A DNA stretch of 64,000 bases from Micavibrio sp. UBA2705 (GTDB lineage Bacteria > Pseudomonadota > Alphaproteobacteria > Micavibrionales > Micavibrionaceae). Shown piece after piece: positions 8,785-17,475 of this stretch (positions within the stretch are counted from its first letter, which is position 1; each line of letters starts with the position of its first letter). The stretch is from assembly GCA_002354205.1 (NCBI GenBank), contig DELD01000002.1, positions 924 to 64,923 on the forward strand. The letters are read 5' to 3'. A program made the position numbers and the translations under genes. A model generated the notes under the pieces. The model worked only from the letters and a program-made list of their open reading frames with translations. It was not told where the DNA came from and did no database searches.

Positions 8785-10074
8785 ATGAATAAAACACGCA
8801 CCAACATACAAACAGCGCAGGAAAAATGCACCAAGATATGCAAGGTGTTCTTGTGTATTATGGTGCTGCTTTGTGCATCGTCGTTTGCGAGTAAAGCTTA
8901 CGCCTATTGCTGCCCATGTGTTGATTGTATGACGGTATCTGACATGCATTCGGATACGAATGATGCGCTCGAAGATAATTTAAATGACGAATTTGAAGAG
9001 ACTATGGAGTGGTTCCCAAAGTTCTGGGGCGAAAACATTTTTCCGGCTTTAAAGCTTATGACGATGGAGGCCACAACATCAGCCTTTCCACTGCAGCCAA
9101 TAATCGGCGCGTTTCTCGACGGCGTACAATTAAACAAAGCGATATTAGAAATTCAGACCATGCAGGCCCGCATTACGCGTGACCAAATGCCCGCCGTATC
9201 AATGTGCCGCTACGCGTCGCTAACAAAGGGTCTCGCGGCGAGCCAATCCAAAGCGCGCTTTAATGCATCATATTTGTCCAAGAGGTCACTTGAACGTCAG
9301 CTTGGCGGCAACATTACAGATGAAGACCAAGAATATCTTGATAATATTTCCGACCATTACACCCGTTATGATCAGTTCTTGAGCAATTATTGTGATCCGC
9401 AAGACTTCCAAAACGGCCTCGGCGTTGTCAATGGCTGTGCAGGGGTAAGAAAAAACAGAGACATTAACTATAATCAGCTTATTGACAGCCCGCTGACACT
9501 GAATGTCGATTATACAGATTCCCTTGTCACCGAGGATGAGGTTGATATTCTCGCGATGGCATCAAATTTATTTTCTGATGAATTAATCAATCGCGATTTT
9601 AGACAGTTCACAGACGAACAGCGCGCCAACCAGTTTGTCCAATACAGAGCTTTGCTAGCAAAGCGAAATGTCGCGGAATACAGCTTTAACTCTATTATTG
9701 GCATGAAAACAGCCGGTAGCGGCGCATCCAATGTACAAATGGATGGCCTTATGCGAGAGCTGATGCCAAGTGGCGCGCAAGCTGACGCAGAAAGGCAGGC
9801 GCTACTCTTCCCAAAAATTGCCGCCGCAGGTGCAAACCCGAACCCAAGTTATTACGCACAAATGGAATTGCTAACGCAGAAACTATTCCAAGATGTAAGT
9901 TTCTATACCAATTTATACGACAACCCCGCCAATGTTGAGCGCCAATATGCAGCCATGCAGGCCTTAGGGCTTATGCAGCGTCGCGATGCTTATGAAAGCA
10001 TGGTGCGCAGTGAATTGCTGGCGTCCCTCTTGGTCGAAATGGACGTTGCAGAGAAACAAAAGGAATTACAGTAA
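8785..10074 (+). CDS. Exported Cys-motif protein, paralog 4 of 5 (unknown family)
   Basis: 429 residues; the ATG directly abuts the previous stop, with GGGGGC about 9 nt upstream serving as ribosome-binding site inside the preceding gene. Signal peptide about 1-40 (VFLCIMVLLCASSFASKAYA), then YCCPCVDC (Cys 42, 43, 45, 48). Central motif: MTMEATTSAFPLQPIIGAFL followed by DG, IQTMQARITRDQMPAVSMCR, YASLTKGLA. Then SLERQLGG, YCDPQDFQNG, CAG, NRDINY, an acidic TEDEVDILAMASNLFS segment, LLAKRNVAEYSFNSIIGMKT, and SYYAQMELLTQKLFQDVSFY, LYDNPANVERQYAAM, LMQRRD, RSELLASLLVE. Function unknown; same predicted location as the other copies. Confidence 0.75.
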   Translation: MNKTRTNIQTAQEKCTKICKVFLCIMVLLCASSFASKAYAYCCPCVDCMTVSDMHSDTNDALEDNLNDEFEETMEWFPKFWGENIFPALKLMTMEATTSAFPLQPIIGAFLDGVQLNKAILEIQTMQARITRDQMPAVSMCRYASLTKGLAASQSKARFNASYLSKRSLERQLGGNITDEDQEYLDNISDHYTRYDQFLSNYCDPQDFQNGLGVVNGCAGVRKNRDINYNQLIDSPLTLNVDYTDSLVTEDEVDILAMASNLFSDELINRDFRQFTDEQRANQFVQYRALLAKRNVAEYSFNSIIGMKTAGSGASNVQMDGLMRELMPSGAQADAERQALLFPKIAAAGANPNPSYYAQMELLTQKLFQDVSFYTNLYDNPANVERQYAAMQALGLMQRRDAYESMVRSELLASLLVEMDVAEKQKELQ

Positions 10075-10080
10075 GGTAAA

Positions 10081-11778
10081 ATGATAAAGCTTTTTGTACA
10101 TAAAGCGCCTGCAAAAAAAGGTGCAGCGACATTATCCAAGACATATAGCTTATGCCTATATACGCTAATGGCTTTATCTGTCATTATTTTATCATCCACG
10201 CCAGTATTTGCCGCTTTATTGAGCACAGCTCAAGTCCAAATAACAGGGTTAGAGCCAAATAGCATAGCCACAATCAGCATTGAAAATACCGGACAAACAC
10301 AACAAGCGACAGTAACCAAAAAAGGCGCCGTACAAATTGTAGGCCAATTCCCTGAAAATGAGCGCGCAGGCATTTCTAGCGGTATTAATTATACGTTGAA
10401 TTATGAAGTGCCTTATCGCGATCAAGACGGCCGCCGGCGCACCCTGAATAACATCATCACATTTTCATTTTCCGCGCTGACCAATGATGTCATTATTTTG
10501 GGTAACGCGAGCGACACAGCGCTTATTGAATATGCATCAGGCTCCGCAAACATGAAGAACACCACCGCATCTGCGTCAGGAATCTTTAAAAACGTTTTTA
10601 TGCAAAACCTTAATTTTAGAAAAGACAGTCAAGGCACTGCTTTTGTCATTATTACCAATACCGAGCCTGAAACCGGCGCCCCGCTTGACCCTGTTTATAT
10701 TGAGGCTAGCTTTTCAATTGCAAAACCTGCAAAACATCGGATGACAAAAGAAAGTATCAAAAACGTATTTTCAAGCCTCAGTAACGGCACATTCAAGATG
10801 AACGACAGCAAGATCGAGGGTGCATGGGGTGTCGGCATGAAAGCCATGGCCATGGAACTTAGCACGAATGTCATGTCTCTCGCGGGTCCTATCGGCGCTT
10901 TTTTTGACGGATATATGCTCAACACTGCAATTGGTAGAATGCAGGTCTTGCGCGCAGAAACAACACAGCGTCATATGCCTTCAGTTAATATGTGCGTATT
11001 CCCAAGCCTCAGTAAATCTATTGCACGCGGCGCATTTAATGCCCGCGCCACAGCGCAAATTTTAGCAAAACAAATGCAAGATTATGATTTACAGCATGTC
11101 GATTCTGCGGGCGCGATGATTAGCAATAATCAAGATCGAGACTACATCAATAAATTCCGTGATTATTACTGTCATACGCAACAAAATGGCGAAGATGGCT
11201 TGGAAGCATTTTGTAAAACAACCGCGACGACAAGCCGTACAAATTACGATGTGAACTTCCCTGCTTTTTTCTCAGAGCTGCGTGATAACCCTATTAACTT
11301 AACAGGTTCTCCTGGAACATTATCCTTCGGTGAGATGGATTTGTTCCAACTGACAAAAAACCTTTATGGATCGAATATTAAAACAATGCCTGAGAATGTT
11401 TTCTCAAGTTCTGATGGCTCACGTCCCATTACTGAAATCCGGTCTCTACAGGCTATTCGTAATGTGGCAAAAAACAGCTTTGCGAACCTTGTTGGCGGCA
11501 ACGCCCGCATGACGGGTATTGGCGGCGCTGATGCCCCATCTTACGAATCAATGATGGAAAACTTGACCAAGAAAACCTATCAAGACCCAGCTTTCTACAT
11601 TAATTTATACGATAACCCTGAAAACGTTCAACGCCAAAAAGCCGCAATCAAAGCCGTCCAGCTTATGCAAGGCTGGGATATCGTTAAAGCATTACACAGA
11701 CGCGAAATGCTGCTTTCTATGCTATTAGAGCTTAAACTGCGCAAAGAACAAAAAAGGCTAGAAGTCAGCACGCAGTAA
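10081..11778 (+). CDS. Exported protein, paralog 5 of 5, with a different N-terminal domain
   Basis: 565 residues, last gene of the operon; AAGG ribosome-binding site 5-6 nt before the ATG. Signal peptide about 1-43 (LMALSVIILSSTPVFA). The Cys cluster of paralogs 1-4 is missing. Instead residues about 44-225 form an extra domain that looks beta-rich (STAQVQITGLEPNSIATISI, GINYTLNYEVPYRDQDG, NDVIILGNAS, GTAFVIITNTE), resembling an Ig-like or adhesin module by composition only. The shared core follows: MKAMAMELSTNVMSLAGPIG, AFFDG, MQVLRAETTQRHMPSVNMC, FPSLSKSIA, YYCHTQQNGEDG, YDVNF, IRNVAKNSFANLVGGNA, then SYESMMENLTKKTYQDPAFY, LYDNPENVQRQKAAI, LMQGWD, RREMLLSMLLELKL. It looks like a core paralog that has gained a binding or anchoring module. 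Function unknown. Confidence 0.75.
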   Translation: MIKLFVHKAPAKKGAATLSKTYSLCLYTLMALSVIILSSTPVFAALLSTAQVQITGLEPNSIATISIENTGQTQQATVTKKGAVQIVGQFPENERAGISSGINYTLNYEVPYRDQDGRRRTLNNIITFSFSALTNDVIILGNASDTALIEYASGSANMKNTTASASGIFKNVFMQNLNFRKDSQGTAFVIITNTEPETGAPLDPVYIEASFSIAKPAKHRMTKESIKNVFSSLSNGTFKMNDSKIEGAWGVGMKAMAMELSTNVMSLAGPIGAFFDGYMLNTAIGRMQVLRAETTQRHMPSVNMCVFPSLSKSIARGAFNARATAQILAKQMQDYDLQHVDSAGAMISNNQDRDYINKFRDYYCHTQQNGEDGLEAFCKTTATTSRTNYDVNFPAFFSELRDNPINLTGSPGTLSFGEMDLFQLTKNLYGSNIKTMPENVFSSSDGSRPITEIRSLQAIRNVAKNSFANLVGGNARMTGIGGADAPSYESMMENLTKKTYQDPAFYINLYDNPENVQRQKAAIKAVQLMQGWDIVKALHRREMLLSMLLELKLRKEQKRLEVSTQ

Positions 11779-11825
11779 ACTGACATAAGCTGATTTAAAA
11801 AATCATTCGCAGTCAAAATTACACC

Positions 11826-12620
11826 TTATGGGCTTGAGGGGCGAGTGCCAGCCTCCATATAAAATGCATCTTGATGATCGCCGTTTATTTGACTGCTTAC
11901 AATTTGCCCTAAAACGCTACGCTTGCTTTTTACAGACGTTTCTATCGTATGCACCGCGCTTACAAACGGTACGCGCACGCCGTGATAATCCATATTCTCA
12001 CCCAACCAATCTAAAGCAATGCCATATCCACGATCAAGTTTACGTACCAAACTTGGGCGCATTGCGCCAAGCCAATGCGTCGCGTGAATATCATGGCTCA
12101 TAGCTAAGGAAGCAGCCAATACAGACGGCAGCACCAAAGAAGCTTCTTGCCCCGTCAAATTCGCCGCATCCATCCGCGCATAAGAAACACATAGCCGCGA
12201 TATTTCTACATATTGGCATGCCGGCATGCGGTCAATGGGAAGTTCCTGTGCGCAGCTCCTCAGCAAAGGCACTGAGATATCAGTATTGCTATAAGGGATA
12301 AGGCGCACCGTACCAACATAAGTTTGGCTGGGCACATGCTGCACAAGCGCCATTGTCGAAAAATCATCATAGGCATCGCGCTCAATACCGCAGGCCATGC
12401 CTTGTTCATATTGATGTTCTTGACAATACGCATTATACCTAACTTTATAAGCTTCTTCTTCTAAAGCCGGCGCTTTGACAACAACATTCTGCGCCGTTAA
12501 ATGATACGCTTTGACCAATGAAAAATTACTTTGAAAAAGCTCAAAACCGCTTAAAGCTGGCTGGTTTTCTGAAAAACGATCAGATAAACTTAATTTCCCT
12601 GTATTTATTCCAGTACCCAT
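11826..12620 (-). CDS. GNAT-fold acyltransferase, autoinducer-synthase-like / exosortase-associated type
   Basis: 264 residues from ATG 12618-12620, preceded by a GGGGGG ribosome-binding site; a TTG five codons earlier is possible but unlikely. The sequence has the layout of PEP-CTERM/exosortase-system-associated acyltransferases and acyl-homoserine-lactone synthases: YKVRYNAYCQEHQYE (LuxI-like VRYxVFxxExxY region), GIERDAYDDFSTMALVQH (E-x-D-x-YD), VGTVRLIPYSNTD (acyl-carrier binding strand), VEISRLCVSYA (EISR), then HDIHATHWLGAMRPSLVRKL. Known members transfer acyl chains from acyl-ACP to amino groups. No exosortase or LuxR partner is seen in the window. It is convergent with the paralog operon. 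Alternative: N-acyl amino acid synthase (FeeM-like). Substrate unknown. Confidence 0.65.
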   Translation of the reverse strand: MGTGINTGKLSLSDRFSENQPALSGFELFQSNFSLVKAYHLTAQNVVVKAPALEEEAYKVRYNAYCQEHQYEQGMACGIERDAYDDFSTMALVQHVPSQTYVGTVRLIPYSNTDISVPLLRSCAQELPIDRMPACQYVEISRLCVSYARMDAANLTGQEASLVLPSVLAASLAMSHDIHATHWLGAMRPSLVRKLDRGYGIALDWLGENMDYHGVRVPFVSAVHTIETSVKSKRSVLGQIVSSQINGDHQDAFYMEAGTRPSSP

Positions 12621-12650
12621 AATGCCCCCCAGCAATTATTATGTTTAGTT

Positions 12651-12692
12651 ATTATATAACCGCACACTACACCTCACATTTAGTTATGTCAA
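12651..12692 (-). promoter_or_regulatory. Candidate promoter(s) for the acyltransferase gene
   Basis: On the minus strand a perfect TATAAT (12651-12656) lies about 30 bp upstream of the ATG at 12620. A perfect TTGACA (12687-12692) lies further up, 30 nt from that -10 and 17 nt from a weaker TAGTGT. The two perfect elements are badly spaced for one promoter, so the start point is uncertain. Confidence 0.35.
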
Positions 12693-12769
12693 CATGCTGC
12701 CTTGTGAAAAATACGTATTTACAAAAGCTTATATAAAGGCGTGTCATTTATAGCACGAGGGGTGCGGCC

Positions 12770-14641
12770 TTACGCGGAACGCATTTCATCAAGCTCGAGC
12801 CAACGCATTTCCGCGCGTTCTAAGCGACGTTTAGCTGTATCCAGTTCCTGCGTTGTCTTCATAAATCCCTCGGGGTCATCATTGTAGAATGAGACATTGG
12901 CGAGTTTTTTATTATATGCGGCAATCTCAGCTTCAAAAGCCGCAATCTCTGCAGGCAAATTATCTAATTCATATTGTAGTTTATAGGATAATTTCTTTTG
13001 CGGCTTCGTGGCCTGCGGCGCAATATCACTGCTTTGATCTGCGGCTTCATCCTTTTTGGGTTTTGGGCCCTCATCACGCTCTTTTTTAAGTTTCTTTGCG
13101 GCTTTTTGTTCGGCGGCCTTACGCGCCTCGACATAATCAGAATAGCCGCCAATATAGCCCTCGACTTTGCCGTCACCTTCAAATGCGAGAGTCTTGGTCA
13201 CCACTTGATCCAAAAAATCACGATCATGCGAGACAACAAATAATGTGCCGGTATAATTGACCAAGATTTCCTCAAGCATATCGAGCGTATCCATATCCAG
13301 ATCATTGGTCGGCTCATCAAGGATTAAAAATTCACCAGGGTCGGCCAAAACCTTCGCCAGCATCAAACGGTTTTTCTGACCGCCTGATAAATGCATCACC
13401 TTGTCATCGACCCGCGCAGGGTCAAACAAAAAGTCTTTTAAATAACCGCATACATGGCGGTGCTTGCCCATCACATATAAATAATCGCCGCCATTCGTAC
13501 ATAAGGTCTGTTTAAGTGTATCCTCCAAATTAAGCGCAGAACGCTTTTGGTCAAAATACGAAACATTGACATTTTTCTGGCGTTTAACCCGCCCTTGATC
13601 AGGGGTCAGCTCGCCAATGAGTAACTTCAAAAAGGTTGATTTGCCAGAGCCGTTTTTACCTAAAATGCCAATACGGTCACCGCGCGTGATACGCAGATTA
13701 AAGCCTTCCAAGATCGTTTTCTCTTCAAACTTCTTATGGACATTATAAAATTCAGCACAGATTTTAGATGATTTTTCAGTGTCGATCATCGGTACATCCA
13801 TTCGCGCCATCATATTGCGGAAAGACGATTTATCGGCGAAAAGCTTATCGCGCGCTTCTTTCATTAACTCAAGTCGGCGTACATTACGCTTTCTACGCGC
13901 TTTAACGCCGCGTGAGGCCCATTCGACTTCTTGCTGCACCATTTTCTCACGGTTTTTAATCTCGCGCGCCTCTTGCTCAATTAACGCTGATGACCATTCA
14001 TCAAAATAGCCAAAGCCGCGTGTACAAACGCGCACACCGCCGCGATCAATCCAAAAAATACGGTTCGTTATATTAGCTAAAAACGCCTTGTCGTGGCTAA
14101 CGCAGAGCATTGTGCCGCTATAGCCATTTAAGAAACCCTCTAACCATTCAATGCCCTCTAAATCCAAATGGTTGGTCGGTTCATCTAATAACAGTAAATC
14201 AGGTTCTTCGACCAAGGCGCGCGCAAGGCAGGCACGGCGGAGCTGCCCACCAGATAAATCTGTCATCATCGCTTCGGGCTCTAAGCCAAGCGGCATTAAA
14301 ATCATATCGACTTTATAATCTTGGGATTCTTCTTTGCTTTCTTTGCTCAAACCGCCAAAGGTGAAATCAAAAACACTCTCGCCCGCTTTGGGTTCAATAT
14401 CTTGCTGCATATAGCCAACGCTTAAGCCCTGCACCGTCCAACGCTCGCCCTCATCAAGCTCTTTTTCACCGGTAATCATCCGCATCAGCGTGGTTTTGCC
14501 CGCGCCATTACGCCCAACCAAAGCAATGCGGCTGCGCTCATGAATATTCAGCGTCAGATCATCAAAAATGACCTTGCCTGATAATGTTACGCCCGCTTCT
14601 TGCAGCGCTAAGATTAATTGTTCACTCATAACCATATACAT
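12770..14641 (-). CDS. uup: ABC-F family ATPase, Uup-like
   Basis: 623 residues. A soluble protein with two ABC domains and no membrane segment; Uup-type ABC-F proteins bind ribosomes or DNA-repair intermediates and are linked to translation and to precise transposon excision. Walker A motifs GRNGAGKTT and GKNGSGKST, signature motifs LSGGQLRRACLARAL and LSGGQKNRLMLAKVL, and LLLDEPTNHLD / LILDEPTNDLD Walker B motifs are all intact. The C-terminus carries a Lys-rich linker (about 525-560) and a coiled-coil (about 560-620), which points to Uup rather than EttA. Three in-frame ATGs (14641, 14635, 14629) open the gene and none has a good ribosome-binding site; MSEQL at 14629 is the most family-like start. 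It follows pepN but is separated by a terminator. Confidence 0.85.
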   Translation of the reverse strand: MYMVMSEQLILALQEAGVTLSGKVIFDDLTLNIHERSRIALVGRNGAGKTTLMRMITGEKELDEGERWTVQGLSVGYMQQDIEPKAGESVFDFTFGGLSKESKEESQDYKVDMILMPLGLEPEAMMTDLSGGQLRRACLARALVEEPDLLLLDEPTNHLDLEGIEWLEGFLNGYSGTMLCVSHDKAFLANITNRIFWIDRGGVRVCTRGFGYFDEWSSALIEQEAREIKNREKMVQQEVEWASRGVKARRKRNVRRLELMKEARDKLFADKSSFRNMMARMDVPMIDTEKSSKICAEFYNVHKKFEEKTILEGFNLRITRGDRIGILGKNGSGKSTFLKLLIGELTPDQGRVKRQKNVNVSYFDQKRSALNLEDTLKQTLCTNGGDYLYVMGKHRHVCGYLKDFLFDPARVDDKVMHLSGGQKNRLMLAKVLADPGEFLILDEPTNDLDMDTLDMLEEILVNYTGTLFVVSHDRDFLDQVVTKTLAFEGDGKVEGYIGGYSDYVEARKAAEQKAAKKLKKERDEGPKPKKDEAADQSSDIAPQATKPQKKLSYKLQYELDNLPAEIAAFEAEIAAYNKKLANVSFYNDDPEGFMKTTQELDTAKRRLERAEMRWLELDEMRSA

Positions 14642-14650
14642 ACAAAGAAA

Positions 14651-14675
14651 AAAACGCCGCGTAAAGCGGCGTTTT
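14651..14675 (-). terminator. Rho-independent terminator after pepN
   Basis: 10-bp perfect stem AAAACGCCGC / GCGGCGTTTT with a 5-nt loop; on the minus strand it runs into TTTCTTT. It separates pepN from uup. Confidence 0.85.
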
Positions 14676-14695
14676 ATGTTTCATCATTTAATATA

Positions 14696-17410
14696 TTAGG
14701 GCTGCGGCGTGTTTTGATCGCCTTGCGCTGCTGGCGCGCTTGCGTCTTTGCGCAAGGCGGCATATTCATTTGCGCCTAAGAATTTCTTCAGCTTCTCGCT
14801 TGTATTCGCGCTAAGCTCTGGCGCTTTGGCAATGCGCTCTAACGCGCCATGCATTTTGTCGCGAATATCATCTTTATATTGCCCATAGCTCGCAAGATTA
14901 TCGACAAGGCGCGATGCAAGCTGCGGATTGCGCTGATCTTCCGCACCAGATTCTAATTGAATGATTTTATCTGCGAGTAAAGTATAACCGCTGCCATCAG
15001 GCGCATGGAACAGACCGCCATTTCCTGCAAGGCCGTTAAATAATGAACGAATACGGTTCGCCGTAATATTCGATTTATTATCGGCGTGATTGCACAGATC
15101 AGCGAAAGCTTGACCATCCTGCGCTGAGGAAGCAACGATTTGCGCCCAGCTATCCGTCGCAGTGACGTAATCTTTGTGCTGCGCGTAAAAATCATCACGG
15201 TAATGCGCATGGTCAGCCTGTGCCATTTTGCTGCCCATAATCGCAACAAAAGCGGCTTGCTTATCATTAAAGTTATTCGACATGCTGTAATGCGCTTTCA
15301 AAAGCGGATAAGCCGCGGCCTCCTCGCTTGCCGCAATATAATGTAAGGCTTTGTTCATCAAGGCGCGGCGGCCTTTTTCTGCCATATTATACGCGTAAGG
15401 CTTATTATAATCAGCTGTGTTTTGGTAAGTATCAATCCATTTTGAATAAAGCGTCGTCGCGATATTCTGTGAAAGGCTCTGGCGTACTGCGCCAATTTGC
15501 ACAGGGTCACGCTTGGCAAAGTTTTGCGCAATCATCGCCGTTGATGGGATGTTGAGCATCAACGCTTTTACTTCATCATCAAGGCTAGCATCATCCAAAA
15601 TTGTTTCAAACAACTGCGCGATACGCGGGTCAGCATTGTAAGTTTTACCGTTCTGCGCGACTTTAACGCCGCTAACAAGCTCACGTTCTAAAAACATTTG
15701 GATCGCCGACCAGCGGTTAAACATATCCGTATCATTTTTCGCTAAGAATAGCAGCTCATCACTGCTGTAATCCGCTTTAAGGCTCACTGGCGCTGAAAAA
15801 TTACGCAGCAATGACGGTGTGCAGCCCTTTGGCACAAAATAGGCATATTGCTCCGACGCGCTATCAAGGTGAATAGTCTCTGACACCACCTCGTTACCAT
15901 CTTTATCGAGCAAGCCAAACGCCACAGGGATAACGCGCGGCGCGCCATCTGATACGCCGTCAATTTTCGGCACATCTTGTTTAAGGTCAAGCAAGAAGCG
16001 CCCGCGCTTCTCATCATAAGACCAATCCGCCGTTAATGTTGGGCGGCCGCCTTGTGTGTACCAGAGCATAAATTGGTCTAAATTCACATTATTAGCATCG
16101 GCATGGGCGTTGACCCAGTCTTCCACCGCAACGGCCTGACCATCATGGCGTTTAAAATAAAGGTCTGCGCCATCTTTAAAGCCTTGCTCGCCGACAATGC
16201 TTTTGAGCACGCGATTCACTTCAGCGCCTTTATTATAGACGGTTGAAGTATAAATATTATTCATCTCTTCAGCCTCTTCCATACGCGGCGCATGAACCAT
16301 TGGGCCGTTATCTTCGCTGAACTGAGAAGCTTTTAGCGCCATCACATCTTGAATGCGCGTTGCCAATGCATTGCCCATATCAGCCGAGAATGACTGGTCA
16401 CGATAAACGGTAAGGCCTTCTTTCAAACAAAGTTCAAGCCAGTTTTTAACCGTAACACGATTGCCCGTCCAGTTGTGGAAATATTCATGACCAATAACGC
16501 CTTCGACATTATAATAATCCGCATCATTCGCATATGAAGGATGCGCCAATAGATATTTAGGGTTAAAGACATTTAGCCCCTTATTTTCCATCGCGCCCAT
16601 ATTGAAATAATCATCAGCCACCACCATGTACTTATCAAGGTCATAAGCAAGTCCCCAAACATCTTCATCCCAGCGCATCGCGTTTTTCAGAGAATCCATT
16701 GCGTGCTGTAAGCCTTCTTTATATTTCGGCTCGGCATAAACTTCTAACTTCACATCACGCCCTGCATTGGTTGTGTATGTGTCTTCAATCATCGCGAAAT
16801 TATTGCCACAAAGCGCAAATAAATATGTTGGTTTTAAAAAAGGGTCTTCCCAGCGGCGGCGCACTAAGCCATCACCTAAGTCTTCTTCTTCGGTCATATT
16901 ACCGTTCGACAAAGCATTTTGCACTTTGCTTGGGTCAAAAATAATATCTGTCGTGAATTTTGCTAAATTATCGGGGCGGTCAACCGCATATGTGATACGG
17001 CGGAAACCTTCGGCTTCGCATTGTGTGGTGTAACTGCCACCTTGTTTATATAAGCCTTCGGCTGCGCCGTTTTCTTTGGCGTTAAAACTGGTTTCAACTT
17101 CCAGCTCAAAGCTTTCTAATCCTGTATCTAACGTTAAAGTATCATCGCCCTTCACATAGCCCGCTTTCGGGTCTGTGCTGGCTGATAAAGCTTTACCGTT
17201 CACCTTAACGCTATCAAGGTCAAAATATTCGCCGTTAAGCACTAATGGTTCATTATGCTGACCATTACGCTGAATTTTGGTTTTTGTCACAATGCGCGCC
17301 TGCCCATCAACCCCGTCATCATCAAGGAAGAATGTCATATGGACTTCTGGCGTAAAATATTTTGGTGGTTGGTAATCCGCGCGGCGAATTGCTGTGCTTT
17401 GCTCAGCCAT
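14696..17410 (-). CDS. pepN: Aminopeptidase N (M1 family, PepN type)
   Basis: 904 residues, the normal length for E. coli-type PepN plus a short tail. It removes N-terminal residues from peptides in the cytoplasm, using zinc. Seen here: GAMENKG (substrate exopeptidase motif) followed by HEYFHNWTGNRVT, the HExxH zinc site with the downstream Glu helix (LKEGLTVYRDQSFS). The N-terminal region has DYQPPKYFTPEVHMTFFLDD, typical of PepN, and the C-terminal half has the DUF3458 Ig-like and helical regions. No signal peptide. The last ~15 residues (after ALRKDAS) are Ala/Pro/Gln-rich and look like a dispensable tail. ATG start at 17408-17410. Confidence 0.93.
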   Translation of the reverse strand: MAEQSTAIRRADYQPPKYFTPEVHMTFFLDDDGVDGQARIVTKTKIQRNGQHNEPLVLNGEYFDLDSVKVNGKALSASTDPKAGYVKGDDTLTLDTGLESFELEVETSFNAKENGAAEGLYKQGGSYTTQCEAEGFRRITYAVDRPDNLAKFTTDIIFDPSKVQNALSNGNMTEEEDLGDGLVRRRWEDPFLKPTYLFALCGNNFAMIEDTYTTNAGRDVKLEVYAEPKYKEGLQHAMDSLKNAMRWDEDVWGLAYDLDKYMVVADDYFNMGAMENKGLNVFNPKYLLAHPSYANDADYYNVEGVIGHEYFHNWTGNRVTVKNWLELCLKEGLTVYRDQSFSADMGNALATRIQDVMALKASQFSEDNGPMVHAPRMEEAEEMNNIYTSTVYNKGAEVNRVLKSIVGEQGFKDGADLYFKRHDGQAVAVEDWVNAHADANNVNLDQFMLWYTQGGRPTLTADWSYDEKRGRFLLDLKQDVPKIDGVSDGAPRVIPVAFGLLDKDGNEVVSETIHLDSASEQYAYFVPKGCTPSLLRNFSAPVSLKADYSSDELLFLAKNDTDMFNRWSAIQMFLERELVSGVKVAQNGKTYNADPRIAQLFETILDDASLDDEVKALMLNIPSTAMIAQNFAKRDPVQIGAVRQSLSQNIATTLYSKWIDTYQNTADYNKPYAYNMAEKGRRALMNKALHYIAASEEAAAYPLLKAHYSMSNNFNDKQAAFVAIMGSKMAQADHAHYRDDFYAQHKDYVTATDSWAQIVASSAQDGQAFADLCNHADNKSNITANRIRSLFNGLAGNGGLFHAPDGSGYTLLADKIIQLESGAEDQRNPQLASRLVDNLASYGQYKDDIRDKMHGALERIAKAPELSANTSEKLKKFLGANEYAALRKDASAPAAQGDQNTPQP

Positions 17411-17475
17411 TGTGAAGTTCTCCCTAATAATATTATTTTTATGGCTGCTATTATTAAAGAATATTGCGCGTTATG

